64,000 nucleotides of DNA from Actinacidiphila yeochonensis CN732 (GCF_000745345.1 NZ_JQNR01000003.1:62001-126000); one strand, 5' to 3'; shown: positions 16,683 through 25,862, counted from the stretch's first letter. Numbers and translations are program-made. The notes: generated by a model not told the origin, from the letters alone.

Positions 16683-17879
16683 CTATTCCGGCGCCGCCAC
16701 CTCCGCCAGTCCGGCGCGCACCGCCGCGAGGTCCGGGTCGGAGGCCAACCCGGCGTGGTAGAGGCGCAGTTCGGTCGCGCCGAGGGAACGGGCATGCGCG
16801 GCGTCGGCGGCGAGGGTGCCCGGGCTGCCGCCCATGCCCGAGACGACGGTGAGGTTCGCCGCGAGCACGGTGCCGGGACGGCGGTGCGCGGCGACCGGTC
16901 CGAGGACGGCGGTACGGGCCCGCGGGCCGCCGGTGCAGGGCAGGACGAGCCCGTCGACGTGGCCGAGGACGCGCGCCGGGTCGACGCCCGCGTTGGCGCC
17001 GCAGCGGTGCGGCGCCGGATCGGCGTGCATCAGCACCCGGAAGCCGGGCGGCGCGGCGGCCCGGACCGCGGCGGCCGCCGCGGCCTGCAGCGACCCGGCC
17101 GTAGCGGCGCGGAACTCCAGTACGGCGGCGGCCCGTTCGGCGCCGAGCAGCCGTTCGACGGCGGCGTGACCGTACGCGTCACTGCCCTCGGACCAGGCCC
17201 CGGCCAGCGCCTCCCGGACGGCGGCGGCCAACTGCTCGGGGTCGACGCCGGCCCGGTCGTAGCCGGTGCGGCAGTGCGGGCAGAAGCACAGCGACATCAG
17301 GTACTGGGCGGCGTCGCCGAGCGGCACCCCGCCGATCTTGTCGTGGGCGTGCAGGTGGGCGAGCCCGTACCAGCCCAGCGACTCCAGCTCGGTGCCGGCC
17401 GCCCCGGGCCGGACGGCGGCCTCGGCGGCCAGGTCGACGAGGTAGCGCCGCACCTCCGGGTGGGCGACGCACGGCGCCCACGGGTAGCGGTCGCCGTAGG
17501 CGTTGACCACGCTGGTGTCCGGATGCTCCTCGCCCAGGCGGGAGTTGTGCGCGAGGACCACCCAGGAGTGGACCTCCAGGCCGGCCCGCGCGAGCGCGTC
17601 CGCGGCCGCGCCGAAGGCGTCCTCCTCGCCGCCGGTCCAGTCGCCGGCCGGGTACGGGCGCAGCCGGCGTCCCGCCCAGCGCGCCTCGCCTGCCGGGTAG
17701 AGGACGGCGGAGTGCCGCGCGGTGACCACGCGGCGGCTCGGGTGGCGGGGGGTGAGCGCCCGGGTGGAGTGGTACGCGGCGGCGAGCGTGGCCTGCTGGA
17801 CGCCGAGGCCGGCGGTCCGCTCGGCCGCCGCGGGGTCGCCGACGACGTCCCAGGGGTAGAGGAAGGCGGAGGCGCGCAT
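16683..17879 (-). CDS. Uncharacterised protein in the uronate catabolic operon (possible TIM-barrel enzyme)
   Basis: 398 residues, no signal peptide or TM helix. It starts 19 bp after the dehydratase stop and is in the same operon. The alternation of short strands and helices (ASAFLYPWDVV, LEVHSWVVLAHNS, LESLGWYGLAHLHAHDK, RVLMHADPAPHRC, VDGLVLPCTGG, GTVLAANLTVVSG) looks like a TIM barrel. Notable elements are a CFCPHC cysteine cluster near residue 195, conserved-looking HDK and NAYGDRYPW blocks. I do not recognise a named family; from context it could process a uronate-containing substrate or lactone. That role is inference only. Confidence 0.65.
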   Translation of the reverse strand: MRASAFLYPWDVVGDPAAAERTAGLGVQQATLAAAYHSTRALTPRHPSRRVVTARHSAVLYPAGEARWAGRRLRPYPAGDWTGGEEDAFGAAADALARAGLEVHSWVVLAHNSRLGEEHPDTSVVNAYGDRYPWAPCVAHPEVRRYLVDLAAEAAVRPGAAGTELESLGWYGLAHLHAHDKIGGVPLGDAAQYLMSLCFCPHCRTGYDRAGVDPEQLAAAVREALAGAWSEGSDAYGHAAVERLLGAERAAAVLEFRAATAGSLQAAAAAAVRAAAPPGFRVLMHADPAPHRCGANAGVDPARVLGHVDGLVLPCTGGPRARTAVLGPVAAHRRPGTVLAANLTVVSGMGGSPGTLAADAAHARSLGATELRLYHAGLASDPDLAAVRAGLAEVAAPE

Positions 17880-17898
17880 GGGCCGGCCCGCCCGTCCG

Positions 17899-18840
17899 TC
17901 AGTGCCCGTCGAGCAGGGCCAGGCCCCGCTCGACGAGTCCGGCCAGCTCCTCGACGTGCTCGGGCGCCGGCTCCGACAGCGGCGGCCGGACCCCGCCCAC
18001 GTCCAGCCCGCGCAGCCGCACCCCGGCCTTGACCAGCGAGACGGCGTACCCGCGGCCCTTGTTGCGCAGGTCCACCAGGGGCCGGTAGAAGCCGTCGAGC
18101 AGCCGCGTGACGGTGGCGTCGTCGCCGTCGGCCAGCGCCCGGTGGAAGGCGAGGGCGATCTCGGGGGCGAAGGCGAACACCGCGGAGGAGTAGAGGGTGA
18201 CGCCGATGCCGCGGTAGGCGAGGCCGGTGAGCTCGGCGGTGGGCAGGCCGTTGAAGTAGCGGAAGGGGCGACCGGGCAGTTCGGTGCGGACGGCGCTGAT
18301 GATCCGCTGCATCAGGTCGAGGTCGCCGACGCCGTCCTTGAGGCCGACGATGTTGGGGACCCGGGCGAGCGCCACCACGGTCTCCGGGGTGAAGACGGCG
18401 TTGTCGCGCTGGTAGACCACGACGTCCAGCGGGGTGGCCGCGGCGAGCGCGGTGTAGTGGCGCAGCAGGCCCGCCTGGTCGGCGACGACGAGGTAGGGCG
18501 GCATGGCCAGCAGCCCGTCGGCGCCGGCCTCCTCGGCGAGCGCCGCGTACTGGACGGCGAGCGCGGTCCCGTAGCCGGCGCCGGCCACCACGGGCACCCG
18601 TCCGGCGGCCTCCGCCACGGCCGCGGCGACGCAGGCGCGGAACTCCTCGGGGGCCAGCGCGTGGAACTCGCCCGTGCCGCAGGCGACGAACACCGCCGCC
18701 GCGCCGGCCTCCACCCCGCGCCGTACGTGGGTGCGGAAGGTGTCGAGGTCCAGGGCGCCGTCCGGGCCGAAGGCGGTCACCGGGAAGAACAGCAGGCCGT
18801 CGAGGCGGTCGGCGAGTGGGGCTGGGGCGGGCAGGGTCAT
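17899..18840 (-). CDS. kdgD: 5-dehydro-4-deoxyglucarate dehydratase
   Basis: 313-residue member of the DapA/NAL superfamily. It would convert 5-dehydro-4-deoxyglucarate to 2,5-dioxovalerate plus CO2, the substrate of the dehydrogenase at 10975-12504. Evidence: N-terminal LLFFPVTAFGPDGALDLDTF, ACGTGEFHALAPEEF, the tyrosine in VVVYQRDNAVF and the Schiff-base lysine in NIVGLKDGVGDLDLM, plus RYFNGLPTAEL. The ATG at 18840 follows GAGGGGGACCCCG. The upstream extension codes poorly and is left out. No glucarate or galactarate dehydratase is present in this window. Confidence 0.85.
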   Translation of the reverse strand: MTLPAPAPLADRLDGLLFFPVTAFGPDGALDLDTFRTHVRRGVEAGAAAVFVACGTGEFHALAPEEFRACVAAAVAEAAGRVPVVAGAGYGTALAVQYAALAEEAGADGLLAMPPYLVVADQAGLLRHYTALAAATPLDVVVYQRDNAVFTPETVVALARVPNIVGLKDGVGDLDLMQRIISAVRTELPGRPFRYFNGLPTAELTGLAYRGIGVTLYSSAVFAFAPEIALAFHRALADGDDATVTRLLDGFYRPLVDLRNKGRGYAVSLVKAGVRLRGLDVGGVRPPLSEPAPEHVEELAGLVERGLALLDGH

Positions 18841-18850
18841 CGGGGTCCCC

Positions 18851-18888
18851 CTCGAAGCCGGTGCACAGTCTCGAAGCCGGTGCACAGT
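18851..18888. repeat. Two tandem 19-bp repeats upstream of kdgD
   Basis: CTCGAAGCCGGTGCACAGT is repeated twice exactly, head to tail, 11-48 bp before the kdgD start codon. It lies in the untranslated leader or core promoter, so could affect translation or be a recent slippage duplication. Confidence 0.8.
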
Positions 18889-18906
18889 GTGCGCTCACTT
18901 GATTCA

Positions 18907-18924
18907 CGTCCATATTCATGAACG
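18907..18924. promoter_or_regulatory. Candidate IclR operator, kdgD side
   Basis: On the minus strand this is CGTTC-N8-GGACG, matching the pattern YGTTC-N8-GRACR seen at 12570 and 19002. It is 67 bp from the kdgD start codon. Confidence 0.5.
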
Positions 18925-19001
18925 CGGCCACGCTAGGCGCTCCTCCTGGCGCGGGTCAAGCGCGCAACGGCGCACCACGGCGCGCTTCAAGCGGAGATAG
19001 C

Positions 19002-19019
19002 TGTCCGCATACATGAACA
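19002..19019. promoter_or_regulatory. Candidate IclR operator, uronate dehydrogenase side
   Basis: On the minus strand this is TGTTC-N8-GGACA, 13 of 18 positions identical to the site at 18907 (95 bp away). It is 52 bp before the ATG of the dehydrogenase gene, beside a -10-like TATACT (19031-19036). Confidence 0.5.
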
Positions 19020-19070
19020 GCGATCACGGATATACTCGCCTGGTCGCCGGTGACCGAGGAGGACCAGCCC

Positions 19071-19963
19071 ATGCCCACGACCCCAGCGCCGCCCGCCACG
19101 GACACCACCGCCCCCGGCGGTGCCCGCGCACCGCCCCCCGCACCGTCCTTCTCACCGGCGCCGCCGGCGGCGTCGGCACCCTGATGCGCGGCCTGCTCCC
19201 CGCCTACGGCTACGACCTGCGGCTGTTCGACTGCCGCCCGGTCGAGGACGCCCCGGACGGCACCCGGGTCATCACCGCCGACCTCGCCGACCGGGACGCG
19301 GTACGCGAGGCCGTGGAGGGGGTGGACGCGGTGCTGCACCTGGCCGGCATCTCCGTGGAGTCCACCTTCGACAAGATCCTCGCCGCCAACATCCAGGGCG
19401 TCCACCACCTCTACGAGGCCGTCCGGGAGGCCGGCGTGCCCCGGGTGGTCTTCGCCTCCAGCAACCACGCGGTGGGCTTCACCCCCCGCCCCGGGGACGG
19501 CGACCCGCTCGTCCCGGCCGCCACCGCGCACCGCCCCGACACCTTCTACGGCCTGTCCAAGTGCTTCGGCGAGGACCTGGCGCAGCTCTACGCCGACCGG
19601 CACGGCATCGCCACCGTCTCGGTGCGGATCGGGTCGTGCTACGCGGAGCCCACCACCGTCCGGATGCTGTCCCTCTGGCTGAGCCCGGCCGACGGCGCCC
19701 GCCTCTTCCACGCCGCGCTGACCGCCGGCACCACCGGGCACACCGTCGTCTACGGCAGCTCGGCGAACACCCGGCTGTGGTGGGACCTGGCCCCGGCACG
19801 GGCCCTGGGCTACGCGCCGCAGGACGACTCGGAGGTGTTCGCCCCGGCGCTGCTGGCCGCGCACGGCGAGCCGGACCCGGCCGACCCGGCCGACCCGGCC
19901 GACCCGGCGCAGGCGAACCTCGGCGGGGCGTTCTGCACGGACCCGCCGATGTGGCCGTACTGA
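19071..19963 (+). CDS. NAD-dependent epimerase/dehydratase-fold protein, probable uronate dehydrogenase, frame-broken near its start
   Basis: Extended short-chain dehydrogenase of ~297 residues. Visible: NAD motif LLTGAAGGVGTLMRG, DLADRDAV, VLHLAGISVESTFDKIL, the catalytic TYR/LYS pair in FYGLSKCFGED, and RIGSCY. This pattern matches uronate dehydrogenases, which oxidise glucuronate or galacturonate to the aldarolactone. The best start is ATG 19071 after AGGAGG, but it is in frame 3 while the Rossmann fold is in frame 2; one C missing from the CCCCCC run near 19135 restores a single frame beginning MPTTPAPP. The C-terminal region holds a short (PAD)n repeat. Divergent from kdgD with shared operators. 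Confidence 0.75.
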
Positions 19964-20067
19964 GCCGCCCGGCCCGGCGGTTCCGCCGCCGGGCCGGGCC
20001 TGACCGGGGCCCTCGCCGTCCGGCCCGGTTGCGGAACCGCCGGGGCGGGTATTTCGTTTCCAGCGTT

Positions 20068-21301
20068 ATGACCGCAATGACGCCTGGCTCGAACGTGCCC
20101 CTGCCCGTCTCCCGTGTGGCGGTGGACGTCACCGCACCCGTGCGGCTGGACGTCTCGGGCCTGCTGCTGACCGAGAGCGGCAAGGTGCGCTCGGACGACG
20201 ACTTCGTCTTCTACAACCAGCCGCAGGGCCCCGGGGTCACCTACCGCTCGGGCGGCGGCAGCGCGCCGGACGCGATCGAGGTCGACACCTCGGCGGTGCC
20301 CGCCGGGATCGACAAGATCGTCGTGACGGCCAGCATCGACGGCGGCGGGGCGTTCGCCGGCACCACGCCCACCGCCACCGTGCGCGGGCTGGACGACGGC
20401 TCCGTCCTCGCCACCTTCTCTCCGACCGGCCTCAGCTCCGAGACCGCCCTGGTGGTCGTCGAGGTCTACCGGCGCGGCGCCGGCTGGAAGGTGCGCGCCG
20501 TGGGCCAGGGGTACGCGAACGGGCTGGCCGGCATCGCCACCGACTTCGGGGTGAGCGTCGAGGAGCCGCAGTCCGCCCCGGCGGCCCAGCAGCCCGCCGC
20601 ACCGCCCGCTCCCCCGGCCACTCCCCCGCCGTGCCGCCCACCGCGCCGCCGCCGTCCGGCCCGCGGCCACCCACCTGCCGCCGCCGGCCGCGCCCGCCGC
20701 CCCCTCCGCTCCGGCCGCGTCCGGAAAGGTCAACCTGGACAAGGGTCGTGTCTCGCTGCGCAAGAACGAGTCGGTCTCCCTGGTCAAGGCGGGCCGGCCG
20801 GTGCTGTCGGTGGTGCGGATGGGGCTGGGCTGGGAGCCGTCGTTCCTCAGCCGGGATGTGGACCTGGACGCGTCCGTGCTGGTCTACGGTCCGCAGCGGG
20901 AGCACGTCGCCACCTGCTACTTCGGCAAGCTGTCCATCCTGAACGGTGCCGTGCAGCACTCCGGCGACAACCTGACCGGCGCGGGCGCGGGTGACGACGA
21001 GGTGATCACCATCGACCTCGGCTCCCTCCCGGCGAACGCCACCGGCCTGGTCTTCACCGTCAACTCCTACTCGGGCCAGACCTTCAACAAGATCGCCAAG
21101 GCGTACTGCCGCCTGATCGCCGGGGACACCGGCGAGGAGCTGGTCCGCTTCGACCTCACCCACGGCGAGCGCCGCACGGGGGTGCTGATGGCGAAGCTCG
21201 TCAAGCAGTACTCCGGCGAGTGGGAGATGACCGCGCTGGGCAGCTTCCTCGACGGCAAGACCGCCCGCGCCATGGTGGAGCCCGCCGCAGCGGCGCTCTG
21301 A
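20068..21301 (+). CDS. TerD-family protein with two domains, frame-broken in the linker
   Basis: Tellurium-resistance-type TerD protein. The first domain is in frame 1 from ATG 20068 or 20077 (VAVDVTAPVRLDVSGLLL, SDDDFVFYNQPQGPGV, DKIVVTASIDGGG, FGVSVEEPQ). A Pro/Ala linker changes to frame 3 near 20635 and frame 2 near 20690, after which a second domain follows (KVNLDKGRVSLRKNESVSL, MGLGWEPS, DVDLDASVLVYGPQ, DEVITIDLGSLP). Both shifts equal single missing bases in C-rich DNA. TerD domains bind calcium and act in stress or envelope processes in Streptomyces. The intact product would be about 410 residues. Confidence 0.75.
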
Positions 21302-21501
21302 CCCGGCCTCGGCACCTCGGCACCCCGCCGATCCGGAGGCCCTCACCCGACGGCCGGTCGGCCCCTCCCGGGCCGGCCGGCCGGTTCCGGCGGCGTCGCC
21401 TTCCCCTCGCCGACGCCGTAGGCAAAGCCCCGCCGCCGCAGCCGCCCACCCCGCCGGGAAAACCGCTCGGCAGGGATCAGGGCACGAGGCAGAGTGGTCC
21501 C

Positions 21502-22305
21502 ATGAACGGCAAAGGGCTGGCACCGGACGGGACGATCGCACGCGAGGGCGCGCTGGACCGCGTGCCGGCGGCGTTCGCCCCGGTCGTCGACGCCGCCCGT
21601 GCCCGGATCGAGGGGGAGTTCGGCGCCCGGCTGCACAGCGCCTACCTCTACGGCAGCGTCCCGCGCGGCACCGCGGTCCCCGGCGCCTCCGACCTGGACC
21701 TCATGCTCGCCCTCGCCGACGAACCCACCGCGGCCGACCGGGCCGCCGCCGGGGCCCTCGAAGCCGCGCTCGACCGCGCTTTCCCCCAGGTCGACGGCGT
21801 CGGCGTCCTCGTGTTCGGCGCGCGCACGCTGCTCAGCGACCTCGAACGGCACGATCTCGGGTTCTTCGTCGCCTGCCTGTGCACGCCGCTGCTGGGCGAG
21901 GACCTCGCCGAACGGCTTCCCGCCTACCGCCCCACCCCCCTGCTCGCCCGGGAGACCAACGGCGACCTCGCCCTCGCCCTCCCGGGCTGGCGCACCCGGG
22001 CGGCCACCGCCGCCACGGACCGCGAACGCGAGGTGCTGAGCCGAGGCGTCGGCCGCCGGCTCGTCCGCACCGGGTTCACCCTCGTCATGCCGCGCTGGGG
22101 CGGCTGGACCAGCCACCTCGGCGAGTCTGCCGAACTCTTCGGCCGCCACTACCCCGAGCGCGTCACGCAGATGCGGGCCGCCGCCGCCACCGGCCGCACG
22201 CCCTCGGCCGACCCGGCCGTACTCGACATGTTCCTCAACGACCTGGGCCCGTGGCTCGCGGCGGAGTACACGGCCGTGCACGGCGAGAAGGCCCCGCGCC
22301 CCTGA
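21502..22305 (+). CDS. Nucleotidyltransferase-domain protein (aminoglycoside adenylyltransferase-like)
   Basis: 267 residues. The nucleotidyltransferase signature is intact: YLYGSVPRGTAVPGASDLDLML, with the GS of the nucleotide loop and two metal-binding aspartates. A third acidic residue may lie in VDGVGVLVF. A mostly helical C-terminal domain follows. Family members adenylate or phosphorylate small molecules or proteins (antibiotics, toxins), but no specific subtype is evident, so resistance should not be assumed. ATG 21502 starts after a modest purine-rich stretch. Confidence 0.75.
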   Translation: MNGKGLAPDGTIAREGALDRVPAAFAPVVDAARARIEGEFGARLHSAYLYGSVPRGTAVPGASDLDLMLALADEPTAADRAAAGALEAALDRAFPQVDGVGVLVFGARTLLSDLERHDLGFFVACLCTPLLGEDLAERLPAYRPTPLLARETNGDLALALPGWRTRAATAATDREREVLSRGVGRRLVRTGFTLVMPRWGGWTSHLGESAELFGRHYPERVTQMRAAAATGRTPSADPAVLDMFLNDLGPWLAAEYTAVHGEKAPRP

Positions 22306-22355
22306 GGGCATCGGTCCGCCGGTCCACGCGCTGCGCGGCCCCTGCGCGGGCACGC

Positions 22356-22690
22356 TGGTGACACCGCCCTGCTCCTGAGCAGCGGCACCGCCCAGGCCGC
22401 GCTGCCGACGCCGATCGCGGCCTCCACGGCCCGCAGCTACCTCTCGGCCATGACGGCCACCGCCGAGACGCACGCCTCCACCTACGACCGGGGCCTCTTC
22501 CCCACCTGGATCACCATCTCCGGAACGTGCGACACCCGCGAGTGCGTCATCAAGCGGGACGGCTCAAGCGTCGTCACGACAGCACCCGCAAAAGCCACCT
22601 CCGGCAGTTGGACCAGCGCCTACGACGGCGCGACCACCACCAACCCGTCGACGTTCGACATCGACCACCTCGTATCCGTAGCCGCGACGC
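22356..22690 (+). pseudogene. Truncated secreted HNH-endonuclease-like (DUF1524-type) gene remnant
   Basis: Reads as the end of a signal peptide (ALLLSSGTAQAA), then LPTPIAASTARSYLSAM, a domain with ITISGTCDTRECVIKRDG and SGSWTSAYDGATT, and stops matching just after the metal-binding block FDIDHLVSVA. Known secreted proteins of this type continue beyond DIDHxVxxAEAW for another ~60 residues and begin with a start codon and full signal peptide; both ends are missing. The right break near 22685 marks the left edge of the accessory islet. Confidence 0.7.
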
Positions 22691-22716
22691 TACGAGTGTG
22701 GACGCAAACAGCTCAT

Positions 22717-22742
22717 AGCGTCAGCGGCTTACCGCTGACGCT
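22717..22742 (+). terminator. Rho-independent terminator-like hairpin
   Basis: AGCGTCAGCGG and CCGCTGACGCT form a perfect 11-bp stem with loop CTTA, followed by a T/C-rich stretch. It is the most classical intrinsic terminator in the window and sits right after the truncated HNH remnant. Confidence 0.8.
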
Positions 22743-22797
22743 TTCTTCATGTTCTTCATGACCGCACCTCAAGCTGTGCGACGATCACGACGTGGTC

Positions 22798-24276
22798 ATG
22801 ACTCCCCCTCAACCGTCCGGCGTGCCGCGCCTCCCCGCGAGTCCTGCATCGGCCATGTCTGCGCTGGCGGCGCTGCTGGACCGCTCGGTGGAACAGATGG
22901 CAGAGGCTGCGGCAGACGTCCGCCGGTTCAACCGGGAGGCGATCCGCGCGGCATCGGATGTGTGGGACAACAACCTGTTTCCGCTGTTCTGGGCCGCAAG
23001 CACGTGCAGCTCCGGTGAACGTGAGCGACGGGCGACAACCGTGCTGGAGTGGATGGCCGATCTCGGCGAGCGGCGGCACGGATGGATGACCGAGCAGGCC
23101 GCGATTGCCGGGTACGACATCGAAGCGCTCCTACCGCCGGCCAAGCCGCACACGCCAGGCCGCGACTACCGCGGACACGTCATAGCACCGCAATGCCGGC
23201 TCACACGGCAGAGCGTGGATGAGCTGGCCCCTGACTACGCTCTGGCGTCGGCGTCCGTCCGCAGCCTGCGGGTAGAGCGTGCCGGAACTCGCCTTACCGC
23301 CTTTCTCCAACTGGTCGCTGACCGCAAGTTCGCTGTCGGTGAGCACGCGCCGCCCGCCCTGCTGGACGTGTGGCTGGATGGCGTCACCGACATCGCCTTC
23401 AGCCTTTCCGATACGCGGGGAGCAATCCTGGACGCCGGAGTGCGGGAGATCGGAATCTCCCTGGGCCCGGGCGGTCTGCTCCGCGCCGCCGGTGGTGAGT
23501 ATCGCCTGGACGACCGTTCATGGCACCTGTCGACTGCCGGTCGACGCGCGGACGCGGTCACCCTTCCCCGTACCAGCCCGTCGAGCCGTCCGCGTCGGCC
23601 ACCCGGCGGAGACCTGGGCCCCGGCGCGCACGCTGCCGCCGCACTTCTGCACCACGCCATGCTGGAACTCCGCTCGGTGCGCTACGCCCACCGCGCGGAT
23701 CACGTCCCCGTGCTGAAGCTGTGCCGAGCCTTCTCAGGAGCCGGTGAAGCGATCCTGGCCGCCGGGTCGCAACGCGGCGCCCGTCGCCGTGAGGCGGCCT
23801 TCCAGGACGTGATCCGAGCCTGGGCCGACCAAGGCGGTCCGGACATCACCCGCTGGTTCGCCGCCGTCCTCAGGGGACGCGCAGGCCGCCCCGACATCAT
23901 CGAGACATCCCGGCCCCCCGAACGAACACCTGCCTCCCTCACCGACGGTTCGCCCGTGTCCGGTACGCCTTCGCAGGCAGCTCTCGTCTTGGCCGCCTGG
24001 ACGGCGGCGCACACCGACTACCAGACAGAGCGTCCGGCCGCCGCGCAGCTCCAACTCGCCCTGCCGCCGCGCACCAACGACAACTCTTCAGCGCCCTGGC
24101 GACTGCGTACCGTCGACTGTGCCGATCCGGATGCCTTCCGCCTTAGCACCGATGCGTTCCAGGGCCCCGGCCCGCTCGTCCAGGTGGGGAAGCCCACTGC
24201 CTCCTGCAGTCTCGACCTGCACCAGGGCGCCTTGCACGTCGCGGCCGGAGCCGGCTGGAGTGCGTCCGTGAGCTGA
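22798..24276 (+). CDS. Uncharacterised protein of accessory islet
   Basis: 492 residues from ATG 22798 (GTG 22792 is also possible; no good ribosome-binding site is visible). No signal peptide, TM helix or catalytic motif recognised. The N-terminal ~100 residues are helical (AALLDRSVEQMAEAAADVRR, REAIRAASDVWDN); the middle has strands (VRSLRVERAGTRLTAFLQL, DGVTDIAFSLSDTRG, EIGISLGPGGLL) and a helical segment (HHAMLELRSVRYAHRADHV); the C-terminus has a further strand-rich part. GC3 is a little lower than in flanking genes. The HEAT-like gene begins 10 bp downstream, so they form one transcription unit. Confidence 0.6.
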   Translation: MTPPQPSGVPRLPASPASAMSALAALLDRSVEQMAEAAADVRRFNREAIRAASDVWDNNLFPLFWAASTCSSGERERRATTVLEWMADLGERRHGWMTEQAAIAGYDIEALLPPAKPHTPGRDYRGHVIAPQCRLTRQSVDELAPDYALASASVRSLRVERAGTRLTAFLQLVADRKFAVGEHAPPALLDVWLDGVTDIAFSLSDTRGAILDAGVREIGISLGPGGLLRAAGGEYRLDDRSWHLSTAGRRADAVTLPRTSPSSRPRRPPGGDLGPGAHAAAALLHHAMLELRSVRYAHRADHVPVLKLCRAFSGAGEAILAAGSQRGARRREAAFQDVIRAWADQGGPDITRWFAAVLRGRAGRPDIIETSRPPERTPASLTDGSPVSGTPSQAALVLAAWTAAHTDYQTERPAAAQLQLALPPRTNDNSSAPWRLRTVDCADPDAFRLSTDAFQGPGPLVQVGKPTASCSLDLHQGALHVAAGAGWSASVS

Positions 24277-24286
24277 CCCTCGCCCC

Positions 24287-25068
24287 ATGGCGGACTCGGC
24301 CGCCCACGGCGAAACAGACCAGGCCGAGGACCGCAACGAGCCCGGTGCCACCGTCGACGTCCGCGCCATCCGCACGACTCTTTACGAGGCCGCTTCCAGG
24401 CATCTGCAGAGCCCGGACCCCGATGTCCGCGAGGCCGCCCTAGGGGCGACGACCGCGCTCTTCGAGGCCCCCGAACTCGCGGACAGGATCGGCGAAGCCA
24501 CCGGACTCCTGCGTGGGGCGCTCGCCGACGCCACTGAACGTCGCGAGCGTGCCGCCATCGCGGTGACCATAGGCGCCTGGGGCCAGGACACCCGTGATCT
24601 GCTCACGGACTCCGACGCCGCGGTCCGCGCCTGCGCGGCACTGGCCTCCGCCTGCGCCGGAGACGCCGAGGCAACGCGGGAGATCCTCCGGGCGCTGTGC
24701 GAGCCCGCAGACGTGGATTCGTGGTTCAGCGAGCCCCTGCCGTACGTCGAAGGTCCCTTCCGCGCCGCTCTCCTGTCCGCGGCCATCGAACGCACCAGCT
24801 TCGAGGAACTGCTTCCTGCCGCGCTGGCCTCGGTACCGCTGTCCAGCAACCTCACCGCCGCGCACGACTGGGGCCCGCTCCTCGCCGCGGCCTTCCCCAC
24901 GGCTACAGAGGGGACCGCGAACTGACCGACGCCCAGCACCAGTACCTGCGAGCGCTCGTCGACCGCGACGTGGTCTGGCGCTTCGGCCGCCTCACGGCGT
25001 CCTGGTTCCAGGACGCCGGCCTTCCCACCACGCGGGCGACCATCGAGGCGCTCTTGGGCGACACCTGA
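24287..25068 (+). CDS. HEAT-repeat-like protein, frame-broken near its end
   Basis: Helical-repeat protein of ~260 residues when read through a single frame change. Residues ~40-140 show paired helices typical of HEAT/ARM repeats (DPDVREAALGATTALFEAPE, ERRERAAIAVTIGAW, DSDAAVRACAALASACAGD). Frame 2 stops at 24925, but frame 1 continues directly with LTDAQHQYLRALVDRD and WFQDAGLPTTRATIEALL, a C-terminal block seen in related actinobacterial HEAT proteins. One missing C in AA(C)CTG at ~24922 explains it. Shorter than the family members I recall, so the N-terminus may also be lost. Confidence 0.6.
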
Positions 25069-25276
25069 GGCGGCCGGCCGCCGACGAACGCCACCCGTCT
25101 CGCCCGTTGGACGGCCGGTGCTACCGGCAAAGGCCCCGCACGGTGCATTGACCCGTCGGAAATCCTGCGATCACAACGAATTCACCGTCTCCCATCTACC
25201 CGCGTAGCGCATGCACAGGGTGTCATGGACACGACCTCGGCGACTCCCGTCGAGCCTGTCATGCCGGGAGACCCTC

Positions 25277-25807
25277 ATGCGCTCCATCACCCGAATATCG
25301 GCCGCCACCGGTTCCGCTCTCACCCTGGCGGTGAGCGGCCTCGTCCTCGGCGTCAGCGCCGGAACCGCGCAGGCCGCCACCTGCTCCCAGTCCTACCTCC
25401 CGCTGCCGGACCCGTCGTGTACGCCCGGTGTGTACAACTCTGCCGTCACCCAGTCGACGATCGGCTCCACGATCTGCGTGTCCGGCTGGACGGCGACCGT
25501 CCGCCCGCCCACCTCCTACACCAACGCGCTCAAAGCACAGGGGATCATCGACTACGGCTACAGCGACACGAACATGTCCGACTACGAGGAAGACCACCAG
25601 ATCCCCCTCGAACTCGGCGGATCACCGCGGGACCCGAACAACCTGTGGCCCGAGCCGCACTCCGGCACCAAGAACTCCACCACCAAGGACGGTGTGGAGA
25701 CGAAACTGAAGAACGCGGTGTGCAAGGGCACCATCACCCTCAACGCTGCCCGCACCGCGATCAAAGCGAACTGGACAACGGCTCTCAGCGTCACCGGCAT
25801 CGGTTAG
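25277..25807 (+). CDS. Secreted HNH-nuclease-like protein
   Basis: 176 residues. ATG 25277 follows GGGAG and opens a signal peptide (MRSITRIS, hydrophobic core, cleavage near AGTAQA-A). The mature protein has TCSQSYLPLPDPSCTPG, ICVSGWTATVRPP and the nuclease-like block YEEDHQIPLELGGSPRD followed by PNNLWPEP, which matches the DHxxPLxxGG/NLxP pattern of HNH domains, and four cysteines that could form two disulfides. Possible extracellular nuclease; it is a different subtype from the truncated HNH remnant 2.5 kb upstream. No immunity gene is recognised beside it. Confidence 0.75.
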   Translation: MRSITRISAATGSALTLAVSGLVLGVSAGTAQAATCSQSYLPLPDPSCTPGVYNSAVTQSTIGSTICVSGWTATVRPPTSYTNALKAQGIIDYGYSDTNMSDYEEDHQIPLELGGSPRDPNNLWPEPHSGTKNSTTKDGVETKLKNAVCKGTITLNAARTAIKANWTTALSVTGIG

Positions 25808-25813
25808 AAGGGA

Positions 25814-25857
25814 ACTGGCCGGTGCCGTTTGTCTGCTATCAGGCGTCACCGGCCAGT
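25814..25857. terminator. Bidirectional hairpin after the secreted HNH gene
   Basis: ACTGGCCGGTG (25814-25824) pairs perfectly with CACCGGCCAGT (25847-25857) across a 22-base loop, starting 6 bp after the stop codon. Confidence 0.65.
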
Positions 25858-25862
25858 GCCCG

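Noticed and set aside
21502..22305. Aminoglycoside-resistance gene
   Set aside because: Only the general nucleotidyltransferase signature is visible; nothing specific to a resistance subtype.
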